A stretch of DNA of 55,935 nucleotides from positions 1 through 55,935 of the forward strand of contig JACRKB010000046.1 in assembly GCA_016235545.1 (NCBI GenBank), in the 5' to 3' direction. Position 1 is the first letter of the stretch. Each line of letters starts with the position of its first letter. A program made the translations under genes and the position numbers. The notes beneath the pieces are model-generated. The model ran no database searches, was not told the DNA's origin, and was given only the letters and a program-made list of their open reading frames with translations. Of this stretch, positions 9,201 to 16,990 are shown in pieces. Source of the DNA: Verrucomicrobiota bacterium (lineage in GTDB: Bacteria > Verrucomicrobiota > Verrucomicrobiia > Limisphaerales > SXTU01).

Positions 9201-10763
9201 CAGGACATCACCGCCCACAAGCAGGCGGAGGAATCCCTGCGACAGGCCGAGGCGAAGTTCCGCGCGATCTTTGACAACGCGGTGGAAGGCATCGTCCAGA
9301 CAGACCCCTCGGGCCGCATCATCACCGCCAATCCCACCATGGCCCGGCTGCTGGGCTTCGAGACGCCGGAGGCGCTCCTCGCCGCCGCCCTCAACATGGA
9401 CCGGGATGTTTATGCAAAATCGGGGGATCAAACGTCTCTGCTGCGGCGGGCGCGGACGGGTGAGCGGGACTTCATCCAATGCCAGTTCAAGCGCCGGGAC
9501 GGGCAGTTGATCTGGATTTCCATGAATCTCCGCGTCGTGCGGGACGAGCGGGGCGAGGCGCAGTTCTTCGAGGGCACCTGCGTGGACATCACCGAACACA
9601 AGCAGATGGAGGAGCAGTTGCGGCAGTCGCAAAAAATGGAGGCCATCGGCCTGCTCGCCGGCGGCATCGCGCATGACTTCAACAACATCCTGGGAGCCAT
9701 CCTGGGCAACGTGGAGCTCATCCGCCTGATGCCCGAGAACGACCCGGGCCGCCAGGAAAGCCTGGATGCAATCCTGAGCGCAAGCCAGCGCGCGGCAGAT
9801 CTGGTGAAGCAGATTCTGGCCTTCAGCCGGCGGCACGAGCAGGAACGCGAGCCGATCCAGCTGCAAATCGTCATCCGCGAGGCGCTCAAGCTCCTGCGAG
9901 CCACCGTGCCGGCGGAAATAGTGTTCAAGACGAACCTGGCCCGGACGCGCACCGTGCTGGCGGACGCCTCGCAGATCCACCAGATCGTCATGAACCTCTG
10001 CACCAACGCCGCGCACGCCATGAAGGACCGTCCGGGCGTCCTCCAAGTCGAGCTGTCCGAGATGGAGCTGGACGCGGACTTCGCGCGGACACACACCGAC
10101 ATTTCGCCGGGCCGTTATGTGCGGCTGGAGGTGACGGACACCGGCTCGGGCATGGACCGCGCCACGGTGGCGCGGATGTTTGAACCCTTTTTCACCACCA
10201 AGGCGCCCGGCGAGGGCACAGGCCTGGGGCTGTCCGTGGTCCACGGCATCGTCAAGAGCCACGATGGAGCCATCACCGTCCAAAGCGAGCCCGGCGTTGG
10301 CACCACGTTCCACCTGTATTTCCCCGCGTTCGAGGTGGAGGCCGCAGAGCCTGTGGGCGAGTCGTCTCCGCTGCCCTGCGGCAACGGGGAGCACATCCTC
10401 TTCGTGGATGACGAGGAGCCGCTGGCCCGGCTGGGCGAGACAATCCTCAAACGCCTCAACTACCGGGTCACCGCCATCACCAACTCCACGGAAGCGCTCG
10501 CCCTCTTCCTCGAGAAGCCCGACCAGTTCGATCTCGTCATCACCGACCTGAACATGCCGGTGATGAATGGCGTGAATTTCGCCCGCCAGCTTTTGCTCAT
10601 CCGCCCGCAGGTGGCGATAATCCTCACCACTGGTTACAGCGCCACTCTGACCCCTGAAGTGGCGCGAGAGATGGGCTTCCGGACAATGCTGCCCAAGCCA
10701 AGCAACTTCCGCATACTTGGAGAAACCGTGCAACGCGTCCTGACGGAGGCCAACCCAGACTGA
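6288..10763 (+). CDS. Membrane hybrid histidine kinase with seven PAS domains
   Basis: A 1491-aa hybrid kinase. The N-terminus has two membrane segments, about 12-31 and 178-204, enclosing an extracytoplasmic helical region of about 145 residues that resembles CHASE3 (by topology and length, not by a firm motif). Seven PAS domains begin near 223, 351, 477, 605, 731, 863 and 989, most ending in the D(I/L)T(E/G/A)xKQAE linker. HisKA at about 1114-1180 has the H-box GGIAHDFNN; HATPase_c spans about 1224-1342 (N-box MNLCTNAAHAM, GTGLGLSVVHGIV); the C-terminal receiver about 1367-1488 has the acceptor Asp in VITDLNMPVMNG. A receiver gene follows after 4 nt and is probably co-transcribed. The catalytic block and receiver are close paralogues of those in the kinase at 11467. 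Confidence 0.95.
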   Translation: MKTFLHRSLRAGPVVMAVVALLLVFLTNHAVQGLLDDNRWVVRTIQARDGAENIRQLLLEESSARFAWRTTGEDAHRLVMEQAGRAAIRNLASVRALTSDSPAQQARLRELEPLVRQRLEVSARRDTLPRQTNSPTSVGRELQREGIRLNGEISAVVAAIVLEEDALLASRTSASERSALITVGIVATVSVLSIVGILGAAGMLRRELQVREQAETSLRQGEERFRSLLESAPDAMVVADEAGRIVLVNAQVEKLFGWTRAALVGQKVEVLVPDHLKAAHVAQREGYAADRSARPMGAGRELNVRRRDGSEFPAEISLSPLRTDEGMLVTAAIRDLTGRKQAEQALHDSEARFHTLWEISQDAMRLLDEKGILITVNEAFCRLVGLRREELEGQPFTVAYAGDRDPAELMRRYQERFRERRIAAQEERRMVLQGGRTVDLEMTSTFIELPGRPTLLLGVLRDITERKQAEQLVRESAAAVSMIFRASPAAISISTVESGRLIEMNERCCEFYGYQREELVGRTIPELNLWAEPEARLAAVQRVVQEGKIHNLEARHRRKSGEERDVLVSMELIDLAGETEPVLIAMFTDITERKQAEAHGRASAALYHSLVDTIPLAVFRKDMAGRLVFGNTRFCHALGRPWEQLAGRTDRDLFPPELAAKYTGDDARMLASGANLELDEENLGADGVTHHVHVIKSPVRNSEGEIIGVQGIFEDVTARHQAEAALRESERRFRQLVHTLPVAVYACDAGGHITLYNEAAVALWGREPEMGRDLWCGAWKTFNPDGSPLALEDSPMAVTLRGGRPVRGREMVIERPDGTRAHVLPHPVATRDITGTLTGGVNMLVDLTERLKAGEALARERRLLRTVIDNLPGYIFAKDAAGRYTVSNLAHGRLLKVASEAELLGKTAFDFFPPETAQRFAEDDRGLLQTGQPVLDREECSEVNGARAWHQLSKMPLRDEHGGIVGLVGIKQDITAHKQAEESLRQAEAKFRAIFDNAVEGIVQTDPSGRIITANPTMARLLGFETPEALLAAALNMDRDVYAKSGDQTSLLRRARTGERDFIQCQFKRRDGQLIWISMNLRVVRDERGEAQFFEGTCVDITEHKQMEEQLRQSQKMEAIGLLAGGIAHDFNNILGAILGNVELIRLMPENDPGRQESLDAILSASQRAADLVKQILAFSRRHEQEREPIQLQIVIREALKLLRATVPAEIVFKTNLARTRTVLADASQIHQIVMNLCTNAAHAMKDRPGVLQVELSEMELDADFARTHTDISPGRYVRLEVTDTGSGMDRATVARMFEPFFTTKAPGEGTGLGLSVVHGIVKSHDGAITVQSEPGVGTTFHLYFPAFEVEAAEPVGESSPLPCGNGEHILFVDDEEPLARLGETILKRLNYRVTAITNSTEALALFLEKPDQFDLVITDLNMPVMNGVNFARQLLLIRPQVAIILTTGYSATLTPEVAREMGFRTMLPKPSNFRILGETVQRVLTEANPD

Positions 10764-10767
10764 TCAT

Positions 10768-11154
10768 ATGAAAAAAATCCTGCTCGTGGACGACGACGAA
10801 CTGTTTGGCGAGATGGTCCACAAGACTCTCACCGCATTCGGCTACGAAGTGCTGCGCGCCCGTGGCGGCAAAGAGGCCCTCGAACTCTACGACCCGCTCA
10901 CCGTGGACCTCGTGCTCACCGACCTGATCATGCCTGACATGGAGGGAGTCGAGTTGATCATGGCGCTGCGCCGCCTTCAGCCGGGCGTCAAAGTCATCGC
11001 CATGTCAGGCGGCGGACGCAACCGGCCCGAGGTCTATCTCCAGATCGCGCAGAGGATCGGCGCGCTGCGCACACTGGCCAAGCCCTTCCCGCTGGCGACG
11101 CTGCGGGCGGCCGTGGAGGAGTGTCTGGCGGAGAAGAAGTCCGAGGAGAGTTGA
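10768..11154 (+). CDS. Single-domain response regulator (REC)
   Basis: A 128-aa receiver with no output domain. The acidic pocket is in LLVDDDE, phospho-acceptor Asp52 in LVLTDLIMPDMEG, the switch Ser in VIAMSGGG and the conserved Lys in TLAKPF. It starts 4 nt after the stop of the hybrid kinase, so the two are almost certainly one transcript, and it is the likely last element of a phosphorelay fed by that kinase. Confidence 0.92.
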   Translation: MKKILLVDDDELFGEMVHKTLTAFGYEVLRARGGKEALELYDPLTVDLVLTDLIMPDMEGVELIMALRRLQPGVKVIAMSGGGRNRPEVYLQIAQRIGALRTLAKPFPLATLRAAVEECLAEKKSEES

Positions 11155-11322
11155 GCCCGAACTCCGAAATGGAATGGCCGCAAGAAACGCAAAGAGACGC
11201 AAAGAGAAAAGATTGCGGCCAAGGCTGCGCGCAGTGAAACAGTTCCGGGCAATGCGATGAAAGACCCTGTCTTCTTTGCGTCTTCTTGCGTGCTTTGCGG
11301 CCAACTTCGGAAATCGGGTTGA
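11151..11322. repeat. Long imperfect hairpin repeat, family 1, diverged copy 3
   Basis: Begins CCCGAACTCCGAAATGGAAT, then GGCCGCAAGAAACGCAAAG; the right half has TTTGCGTCTTCTTGCGTGC, then TTTGCGGCCAACTTCGGAAA. Compared with 4118 and 5083 the inner sequence is replaced by CGCAAAGAGACGCAAAGAG units. A GAGAGTTGAA unit follows at 11321-11330 and is mirrored by TTCAACTCTC at about 11368. It could act as the terminator of the kinase/receiver transcript, although no U-tract is present. Confidence 0.65.
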
Positions 11323-11466
11323 GAGTTGAAGCGTGTGAACCACGGCCTCGTTGTTCAGGTTCCCCTTTCAACTCTCTCCTCTCAACTCCCAACTCCGCCC
11401 CCTCGTCTCACAAAATATTTGCTCCCCACAGGGCGCGGGGAATAGGGTGACCACCGTCCCCGACAT

Positions 11467-14400
11467 ATGGAGCACATCCTCCCCAGCAGATCAGCACCGA
11501 CGGAACGAGAGGAGTTCCATCAGTTGCTGGCGGATCACGCGCAGGACATCGTGGGCCTCAACCACGTGGACGGGCGGCGGCTCTACGTCAGCCCGTCCTA
11601 CTACCGGGTGACGGGCTGGACAGAGGAGGAAATCCGCACGACGGACTGGCGGACGCGGATGCACCCCGATGATCTGGCGCTGGTGGAGGGGACGCGGGCT
11701 GCCAACCTGCGGGGCGAGCGCACGGTCATCGAGCACCGGGTGCGCTGCAAGGACGGCGCATGGCTCTGGCTGGAAACCCAGTGCAAGCCGCTGGCCGGGC
11801 CGGATGGAGAGGTGGAGCGGATGGTCCTCTGGTCCCGCAACATCACCCCTCGCAAGCAGGCGGAGCTGGCCGCGAAGGAAGTGCTGGACCGCCTCCACAA
11901 AATTGCCAGCAACGTGCCGGGCGTCGTCTATCAATTCCGTCTGCGGCCCGATGGCAGCTCCTGCTTTCCCTTCGCCAGTGAGGCCATCCGGGAAATCTAC
12001 CGGGTCAGCCCAGAGTCAGTCCGCGAGGATGCCTCCGGCGTCTTTGCCGTCCTGCACCCGGAGGACTACGACCGCATCGTGGCCTCCATCCAGGAGTCGG
12101 CCCACGCGTTGACGCCGTGGCATCTGGAGTATCGGGTGAAATTCGCCGACGGCACCGTGCGCTGGCTCCTGGGCGACTCGCTGCCACAGCGCGAAGCCGA
12201 TGGCTGCACGCTCTGGCACGGCTTCATCACGGACATCACCCCGCGCAAGCTGGCGGAGCTGGCGGGAATTGAGGCCCGCGCTGCGCTGGCGGCCAGTGAG
12301 AGCCGGCTGCGCGCGATCTTCGACGGCGAACCCGAATGCGTGAAGCTGCTGGCCGAAGATGGCTCGCTGCTGGAGATGAATCCCGCCGGCCTGCGGATGA
12401 TCCAGGCGGATTCCTTCGAGCAGGTCGGACACTTGTGTGTTTATTCACTCATCGCCGCCGAGCACCGCGCCGCGTTCCGCGAGCTGAACGCAAGGACCTT
12501 TGCCGGCGAGTCGGGCAGTCTTCAGTTCCAGATTGTCGGCCTCAAAGGACGACGGCTGTGGCTCGAGACCCACGCCAGCCCGCTGCGGGACGCGACGGGC
12601 CTGGTGACCGCGCAACTTAGCATCACGCGCGACATCACGGAGCGAACGGAGGCGGAGGCGAAGTATCGCGCGATCTTCGAGCACGCGGTGGAGGGCATCT
12701 TCCAGTCCACACCCGGCGGGCGATTCCTCACCGTCAACCCGGCGCTGGCCCGCATCCTGGGCTTCGCCTCCCCGGAAGAGTTGATGGAGCAGCGCACCGA
12801 CATGGCCTTGCAAGGCTACGTGCGCCCGGAGGAACGGGAGGAGTTCAAGCGCAGGCTCGCCGCACACGGCAGCGTGAGCGGCTTCGAATACGAATCCTTT
12901 CGCAAGGACGGCAGCCGCCTCTGGCTCTCCGAGTCCGCGCGGGCCGTCCACGATGCCGCCGGACGCATCGCCTATTACGAGGGAACCATCGAGGACATCA
13001 CGCAGCGCAAGCAGGCCCAGCAACGGCTGGCTGCCTTCGCCAAGCTGGGGCGTCAGCTCAACTCCATCCAGCACGCCGACGCAGCGGCCCGCATCATCGT
13101 CAGTGTCGCCGATGATCTTCTGGGCTGGCACGCCTGCACACTCTCGCTCTACGAGCCTTGGTCGGACCGGTGCAATTCACTCCTGTGCATGGACTTGATC
13201 AATGGCCAGCGGCGGGAGGTGCCGCCGGCCTATGTGGCCGGGCCACCCTCGACGTGGATGCGCCGCGCCCTGCAACACGGCGCGGAGCTGCTGCTGCGTG
13301 AAGAGCCTCTGACAATGTCCCTCGCGCCGGGCGAGCTTCCCTTCGGCGACACGAGCCGGCCCTCCGCCTCGCTGATGATTGCGCCGCTGCGGGACGGCCA
13401 GCAGGCCATCGGCGCACTCTCCATCCAAAGCTACCGCTTCCATGCCTACACGCCCGAGGACCTTGAGACGTTGCAGGCGCTGGCAGACCACTGCGGCGGC
13501 GCGCTGGCCCGCATCCAAGCCCGGCTGGCGTTGGGCGAGACGGAACGCCGCTTCCGCCTCGTGTGGGAAAGCGCTGTGGACGGCATGAGGCTGACGGACG
13601 CGCAGGGCCGGATTGTCGCCGCCAATGCCGCATACTGCCGCATGATGGGCCGCCCGCAGCACGAGGTGGAGGGGGAATCCATGGCGGATGTTTATGCCGA
13701 GCCGGAACGCGCCCGCATCCTGACGCGCCACCGGGAACGCTTCGCAAAACGCGAGGTCCCGGAGCACCTGGAGCGGCAGATGACCCTCTGGGATGGCCGC
13801 ACCCTCTGGCTGGACGCGTCCAACTGCCTGGTCGAGACGGACCCGTCGCGCCCGCTCCTGTTGAGCATCCTGCGGGACATCACGCCCAGCAAACAGATGC
13901 AGGATCAGCTCCACCAGTCCCAGAAAATGGAGGCCATCGGCCAGCTCGCCGGAGGCATCGCGCACGACTTCAACAACATCCTCGGCGCCATCCTGGGCAA
14001 TGTGGAGCTGGCCAAGACCATGCCGCCGGGCGACCCGGCATTGCATGAGAGCCTCGACGCCATCTTCAACGCCAGCCGGCGAGCTGCGGACTTGGTGTAT
14101 CAAATACTGGCCTTCAGCCGCCAGCAGGAGCAGGAGCGCCAGCCGCTGCAATTGCACCTCGTAGTCAAGGAAGCCCTCAAACTCCTGCGCGCCACCGTGC
14201 CGGCCAGCATCGAGTTCCGCGCCACACTCGCCAGCACGGCCATCGTCCTGGCCGACCGCACTCAGATTCACTCCGTGGTCATGAACCTGGGCATCAACGC
14301 CTGGCACGCCATGCAAGGCCGACCCGGCACCTTGACCGTCGATCTGGCCGAGACCGTGGTGGACGCCGACTTCGCGCAGCGCCAGCCGGACTTGCGACCA

Positions 14401-15069
14401 GGCCGCTACGTGCGCCTGGCCATCTCGGACACCGGCTGCGGCATGGCGGCAGCCACAGTGAGCCGCATCTTTGAACCTTTCTTCACCACCAAGGAAGTGG
14501 GGAAAGGCACCGGCCTGGGCCTGTCCGTGGTCCACGGCATCATGAAGAGCCACGACGGCAGCATCACGGTCGCCAGCCAGACCGGAGTGGGCACCGTGTT
14601 TGAATTGTATTTCCCTGCCTTCGCCACAGGAGTCACCGACGCCGCTCCCGACCCAGAGCCGCTGCCCCGCGGCAGGGGCGAGCACATCCTCTTCGTGGAT
14701 GACGAGGAACCGCTGGTGTTGCTGGGCCAGCGCCTCCTGGAGCGGCTCGGCTACCGCGTCACTGTGCATGCAAATCCGCTCGAAGCTGCGGCTGCCATCC
14801 AGGCGCAGCCGGCGGAGTTCGACGTCGTCATCACCGATCTCAACATGCCGATCCTGAACGGTATGGAGCTTGCCGAAAGGATGCTGGCCATCCGTCCGGG
14901 CCTGCCGATCATTCTCACCACCGGCTACAACGCGAGCCTGACCGACGAGTTCGCGCGAGTGCGTGGCTTCCGCGAGCTGCTCCTCAAACCCTACGATATG
15001 CGCGAGGTGGGCAACGCACTTCAGCGCGCGCTGGCGGGGCCGAAAGAGACGATCGAAACTCGAGGATAG
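11467..15069 (+). CDS. Soluble hybrid histidine kinase (PAS/GAF/HisKA/REC)
   Basis: A 1200-aa hybrid kinase without membrane segments. PAS domains begin near 17, 144, 280 and 400; GAF about 522-681; a fifth PAS near 695; HisKA about 819-885 with H-box GGIAHDFNN; HATPase_c about 931-1050 (MNLGINAWHAM, GTGLGLSVVHGIM); receiver about 1074-1195 with the acceptor Asp in VITDLNMPILNG and Lys in LLLKPYD. The first PAS and the GAF match those of the kinase at 556, whereas the HisKA-to-receiver block matches the kinase at 6288. It is thus a mosaic of its two neighbours. The ATG at 11467 lies in a leader sequence also found at 327-375. Confidence 0.94.
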   Translation: MEHILPSRSAPTEREEFHQLLADHAQDIVGLNHVDGRRLYVSPSYYRVTGWTEEEIRTTDWRTRMHPDDLALVEGTRAANLRGERTVIEHRVRCKDGAWLWLETQCKPLAGPDGEVERMVLWSRNITPRKQAELAAKEVLDRLHKIASNVPGVVYQFRLRPDGSSCFPFASEAIREIYRVSPESVREDASGVFAVLHPEDYDRIVASIQESAHALTPWHLEYRVKFADGTVRWLLGDSLPQREADGCTLWHGFITDITPRKLAELAGIEARAALAASESRLRAIFDGEPECVKLLAEDGSLLEMNPAGLRMIQADSFEQVGHLCVYSLIAAEHRAAFRELNARTFAGESGSLQFQIVGLKGRRLWLETHASPLRDATGLVTAQLSITRDITERTEAEAKYRAIFEHAVEGIFQSTPGGRFLTVNPALARILGFASPEELMEQRTDMALQGYVRPEEREEFKRRLAAHGSVSGFEYESFRKDGSRLWLSESARAVHDAAGRIAYYEGTIEDITQRKQAQQRLAAFAKLGRQLNSIQHADAAARIIVSVADDLLGWHACTLSLYEPWSDRCNSLLCMDLINGQRREVPPAYVAGPPSTWMRRALQHGAELLLREEPLTMSLAPGELPFGDTSRPSASLMIAPLRDGQQAIGALSIQSYRFHAYTPEDLETLQALADHCGGALARIQARLALGETERRFRLVWESAVDGMRLTDAQGRIVAANAAYCRMMGRPQHEVEGESMADVYAEPERARILTRHRERFAKREVPEHLERQMTLWDGRTLWLDASNCLVETDPSRPLLLSILRDITPSKQMQDQLHQSQKMEAIGQLAGGIAHDFNNILGAILGNVELAKTMPPGDPALHESLDAIFNASRRAADLVYQILAFSRQQEQERQPLQLHLVVKEALKLLRATVPASIEFRATLASTAIVLADRTQIHSVVMNLGINAWHAMQGRPGTLTVDLAETVVDADFAQRQPDLRPGRYVRLAISDTGCGMAAATVSRIFEPFFTTKEVGKGTGLGLSVVHGIMKSHDGSITVASQTGVGTVFELYFPAFATGVTDAAPDPEPLPRGRGEHILFVDDEEPLVLLGQRLLERLGYRVTVHANPLEAAAAIQAQPAEFDVVITDLNMPILNGMELAERMLAIRPGLPIILTTGYNASLTDEFARVRGFRELLLKPYDMREVGNALQRALAGPKETIETRG

Positions 15070-15096
15070 AAGAAGGACGCTTCCCCACTTTTTTCA

Positions 15097-15274
15097 GCAC
15101 GAATCCCGAATTCCGAAGTTCAGCCGCGAAAGGGCGCGGAGAACACAGAGGAACCGAGTCGCGGATCACCGGAGCTGGGACTATATCCAACCGCCCCGTT
15201 CTCCTGCCAGAAACTTGGCTTTGGGCTCTTTACGCCCTTTCGCGGCCATTCCATTTCGGAGTTCGGGTTGAACT
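15097..15274. repeat. Long imperfect hairpin repeat, family 1, copy 4
   Basis: The left arm has TTCCGAAGTTCAGCCGCG, then AAAGGGCGCGGAG; the right arm has CGCCCTTTCGCGGCCATTCC, then ATTTCGGAGTTCGGGTTGAA. The middle differs from the other copies. It lies between the convergent kinase (plus strand) and operon (minus strand). The remainder to 15431 has no gene, but carries a tandem CCCCCTTCG tract near 15400-15420. Confidence 0.75.
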
Positions 15275-15431
15275 CGGACCCAGAGTGGTCTCCGTTGCGC
15301 TCCGCCAACCTTGGACTCCATTCCTTTGCCCGTTGAGACAACCAATGGGAGGCCCGCCAAACGGACGCGGACAGTTGACCTCGTGCCCTCATCTTCTTCG
15401 CCCCCTTCGCCCCCTTCGCGCGAAACCACTT

Positions 15432-16976
15432 TCACTTCTCCAGCAGATACTCCGGCACCTTGATGTCCTTGCTCTTGAGCGCCGGCTCGTTGCCTCGCCA
15501 CTGGAAACCGGCTGCCTCGAACTCGCCGCGATTCGCCTTGAGCAAGTCCAGCAGCCGCCGCGCAAGGTGGCGGTTCGGCGAGCGCTCGCGCACGGCGAAG
15601 GGTTGTATCGCCCGCGCGCCCTCGTGCTTGATGGGGAAGAACTCGATGTGCTCGGCCTGCGGCGCGGCGTTCACGCGATAAACGATGGCCGCCTCCAAGC
15701 CGCCCGCGCGCATCTGGTTGATGAGGAAGTCCGCTGTGGGCACCTCGACGACGACATTCTTGCGGACGGATTCGAGCAGGCCGGTTTGCTTGAGCATCCC
15801 GCGCGTCATGAACCCGAGCGTGCTCTGCTCGGCGTTGCACAGGCCGAGCTTGAGGCCGGGCTGCGCGAGGTCGGCGAGGGTCTTCACGTTCTTCGGGTTG
15901 CCCTTCCGCACCACGATGCCGATCTCCGTCTCAGTCAGCAGGAAGGCCTCGGGGAACTGCGCGGCGACCGGCGGCACGAAGCACAGGTCGCACGCGTAGT
16001 AGGCGTCCGGGAAGCGCGGCGAGGTGGCGGAGTCCATCGTCTTCATCGTGGCGCACAGCACGCCGCAGCCGTTGAAGACCGTGGTGACGTTCACGCCCTC
16101 ACGGTCAGCGAAGAGCTTCAGGAGTTTCTCGATTGCCAGCCGGTTCACGCCGCCGCTGGAGAGGATCAACTCCGGCTTCTCCGCCCACTTGTCGCCGTCC
16201 GCGAGCTGGAAGCCGTGCGACTGGAAGACCGCGCTGCCCTTCTCCGGCGCGGCGAGGTAGCGCGCGAACTTGAGCGCGGCGGCCGGCTGCGAACACGCCG
16301 CCAGCACGGCGGCGCTGGCATTCTCGACGCGGTCTTTCAGCTCCGGCACCTCGACGGCGGCGAGGCCCTTGAACTGCGGCACCGTCGCGTCCCAGAGAAT
16401 CGCGGCGTCCACCGAGCCGAGCGAAAGGTCGGCGGCGATTTCCGTGACGGTGGGCTTCATCACCGTGGCGCGGGCGGCGAGCTTGCCCCAGGAGTCGCCG
16501 AGCGCGGCTTTGGACACGCGCGAAATGCTGGCCGCGTCGGGATTGGTCAGCGCGAGCTTCACGTCGTCGCGGAGCAGGTCGGCGAGTGTGCGGATGTTCT
16601 TCGGGTTGCCCGCGCGCACGGCGATGACGGGATGCTGGCGCACGAGCGGCAGGACTTCGCGCACCAGCTCGAACTTCCGCGCGTCGGCCACCGAGCCATC
16701 GTCGGCGGCGATGAAGAGGTCGCCGCGCTTGGCGACGCGGAGGTTGCTGATGAGCGCGCCCGTGGGGCCGTATTGCAACTGCACCTCCACGCCAAACTCC
16801 GCGCGATACTTCGCCGCGATGGCCTCGACCGGCTGCTTCAACCCGGCGGCGCAATACACAGTGAGCGCCGTGGTGCGAGCCGAGCCGTTGGGCGGTGCAG
16901 CATCGCGACGCTGCAAGAGCGCGAGCGCCGCGAACAACGCGGCGATGGCGAAGAGAAGGGCGGCGAGTTTTTTCAT
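15432..16976 (-). CDS. Fused double periplasmic substrate-binding protein (ModA-like)
   Basis: A 514-aa secreted or membrane-anchored protein (hydrophobic segment about 4-22). It contains two consecutive type 2 periplasmic binding domains, each resembling molybdate/anion-binding ModA proteins. Domain 1, about 37-260, begins LTVYCAAGLKQPVEAI and has TGALISNL, DLFIAADD and a VRAGNPKNIRTLADL block. Domain 2, about 280-505, has the parallel VRKGNPKNVKTLADL block. The near-identical GNPKNxxTLADL signatures show that the halves are homologous. Domain 2 is cysteine-rich (NGCGVLC, YYACDLC), which is not usual for ModA. No permease or ATPase gene is nearby, so transport is unproven. The ATG at 16976 is chosen because the ORF upstream lacks a signal sequence. 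Last gene of the operon, 14 nt after its neighbour. Confidence 0.8.
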   Translation of the reverse strand: MKKLAALLFAIAALFAALALLQRRDAAPPNGSARTTALTVYCAAGLKQPVEAIAAKYRAEFGVEVQLQYGPTGALISNLRVAKRGDLFIAADDGSVADARKFELVREVLPLVRQHPVIAVRAGNPKNIRTLADLLRDDVKLALTNPDAASISRVSKAALGDSWGKLAARATVMKPTVTEIAADLSLGSVDAAILWDATVPQFKGLAAVEVPELKDRVENASAAVLAACSQPAAALKFARYLAAPEKGSAVFQSHGFQLADGDKWAEKPELILSSGGVNRLAIEKLLKLFADREGVNVTTVFNGCGVLCATMKTMDSATSPRFPDAYYACDLCFVPPVAAQFPEAFLLTETEIGIVVRKGNPKNVKTLADLAQPGLKLGLCNAEQSTLGFMTRGMLKQTGLLESVRKNVVVEVPTADFLINQMRAGGLEAAIVYRVNAAPQAEHIEFFPIKHEGARAIQPFAVRERSPNRHLARRLLDLLKANRGEFEAAGFQWRGNEPALKSKDIKVPEYLLEK

Positions 16977-16990
16977 CTGCAAAGCACAGC

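Noticed and set aside
11151-11330. Possible CRISPR-like array because of repeated CGCAAAGAGACGCAAAGAG units
   Set aside because: Units are 9-10 nt and directly tandem with an inverted second arm, with no spacers of constant length and no cas genes.
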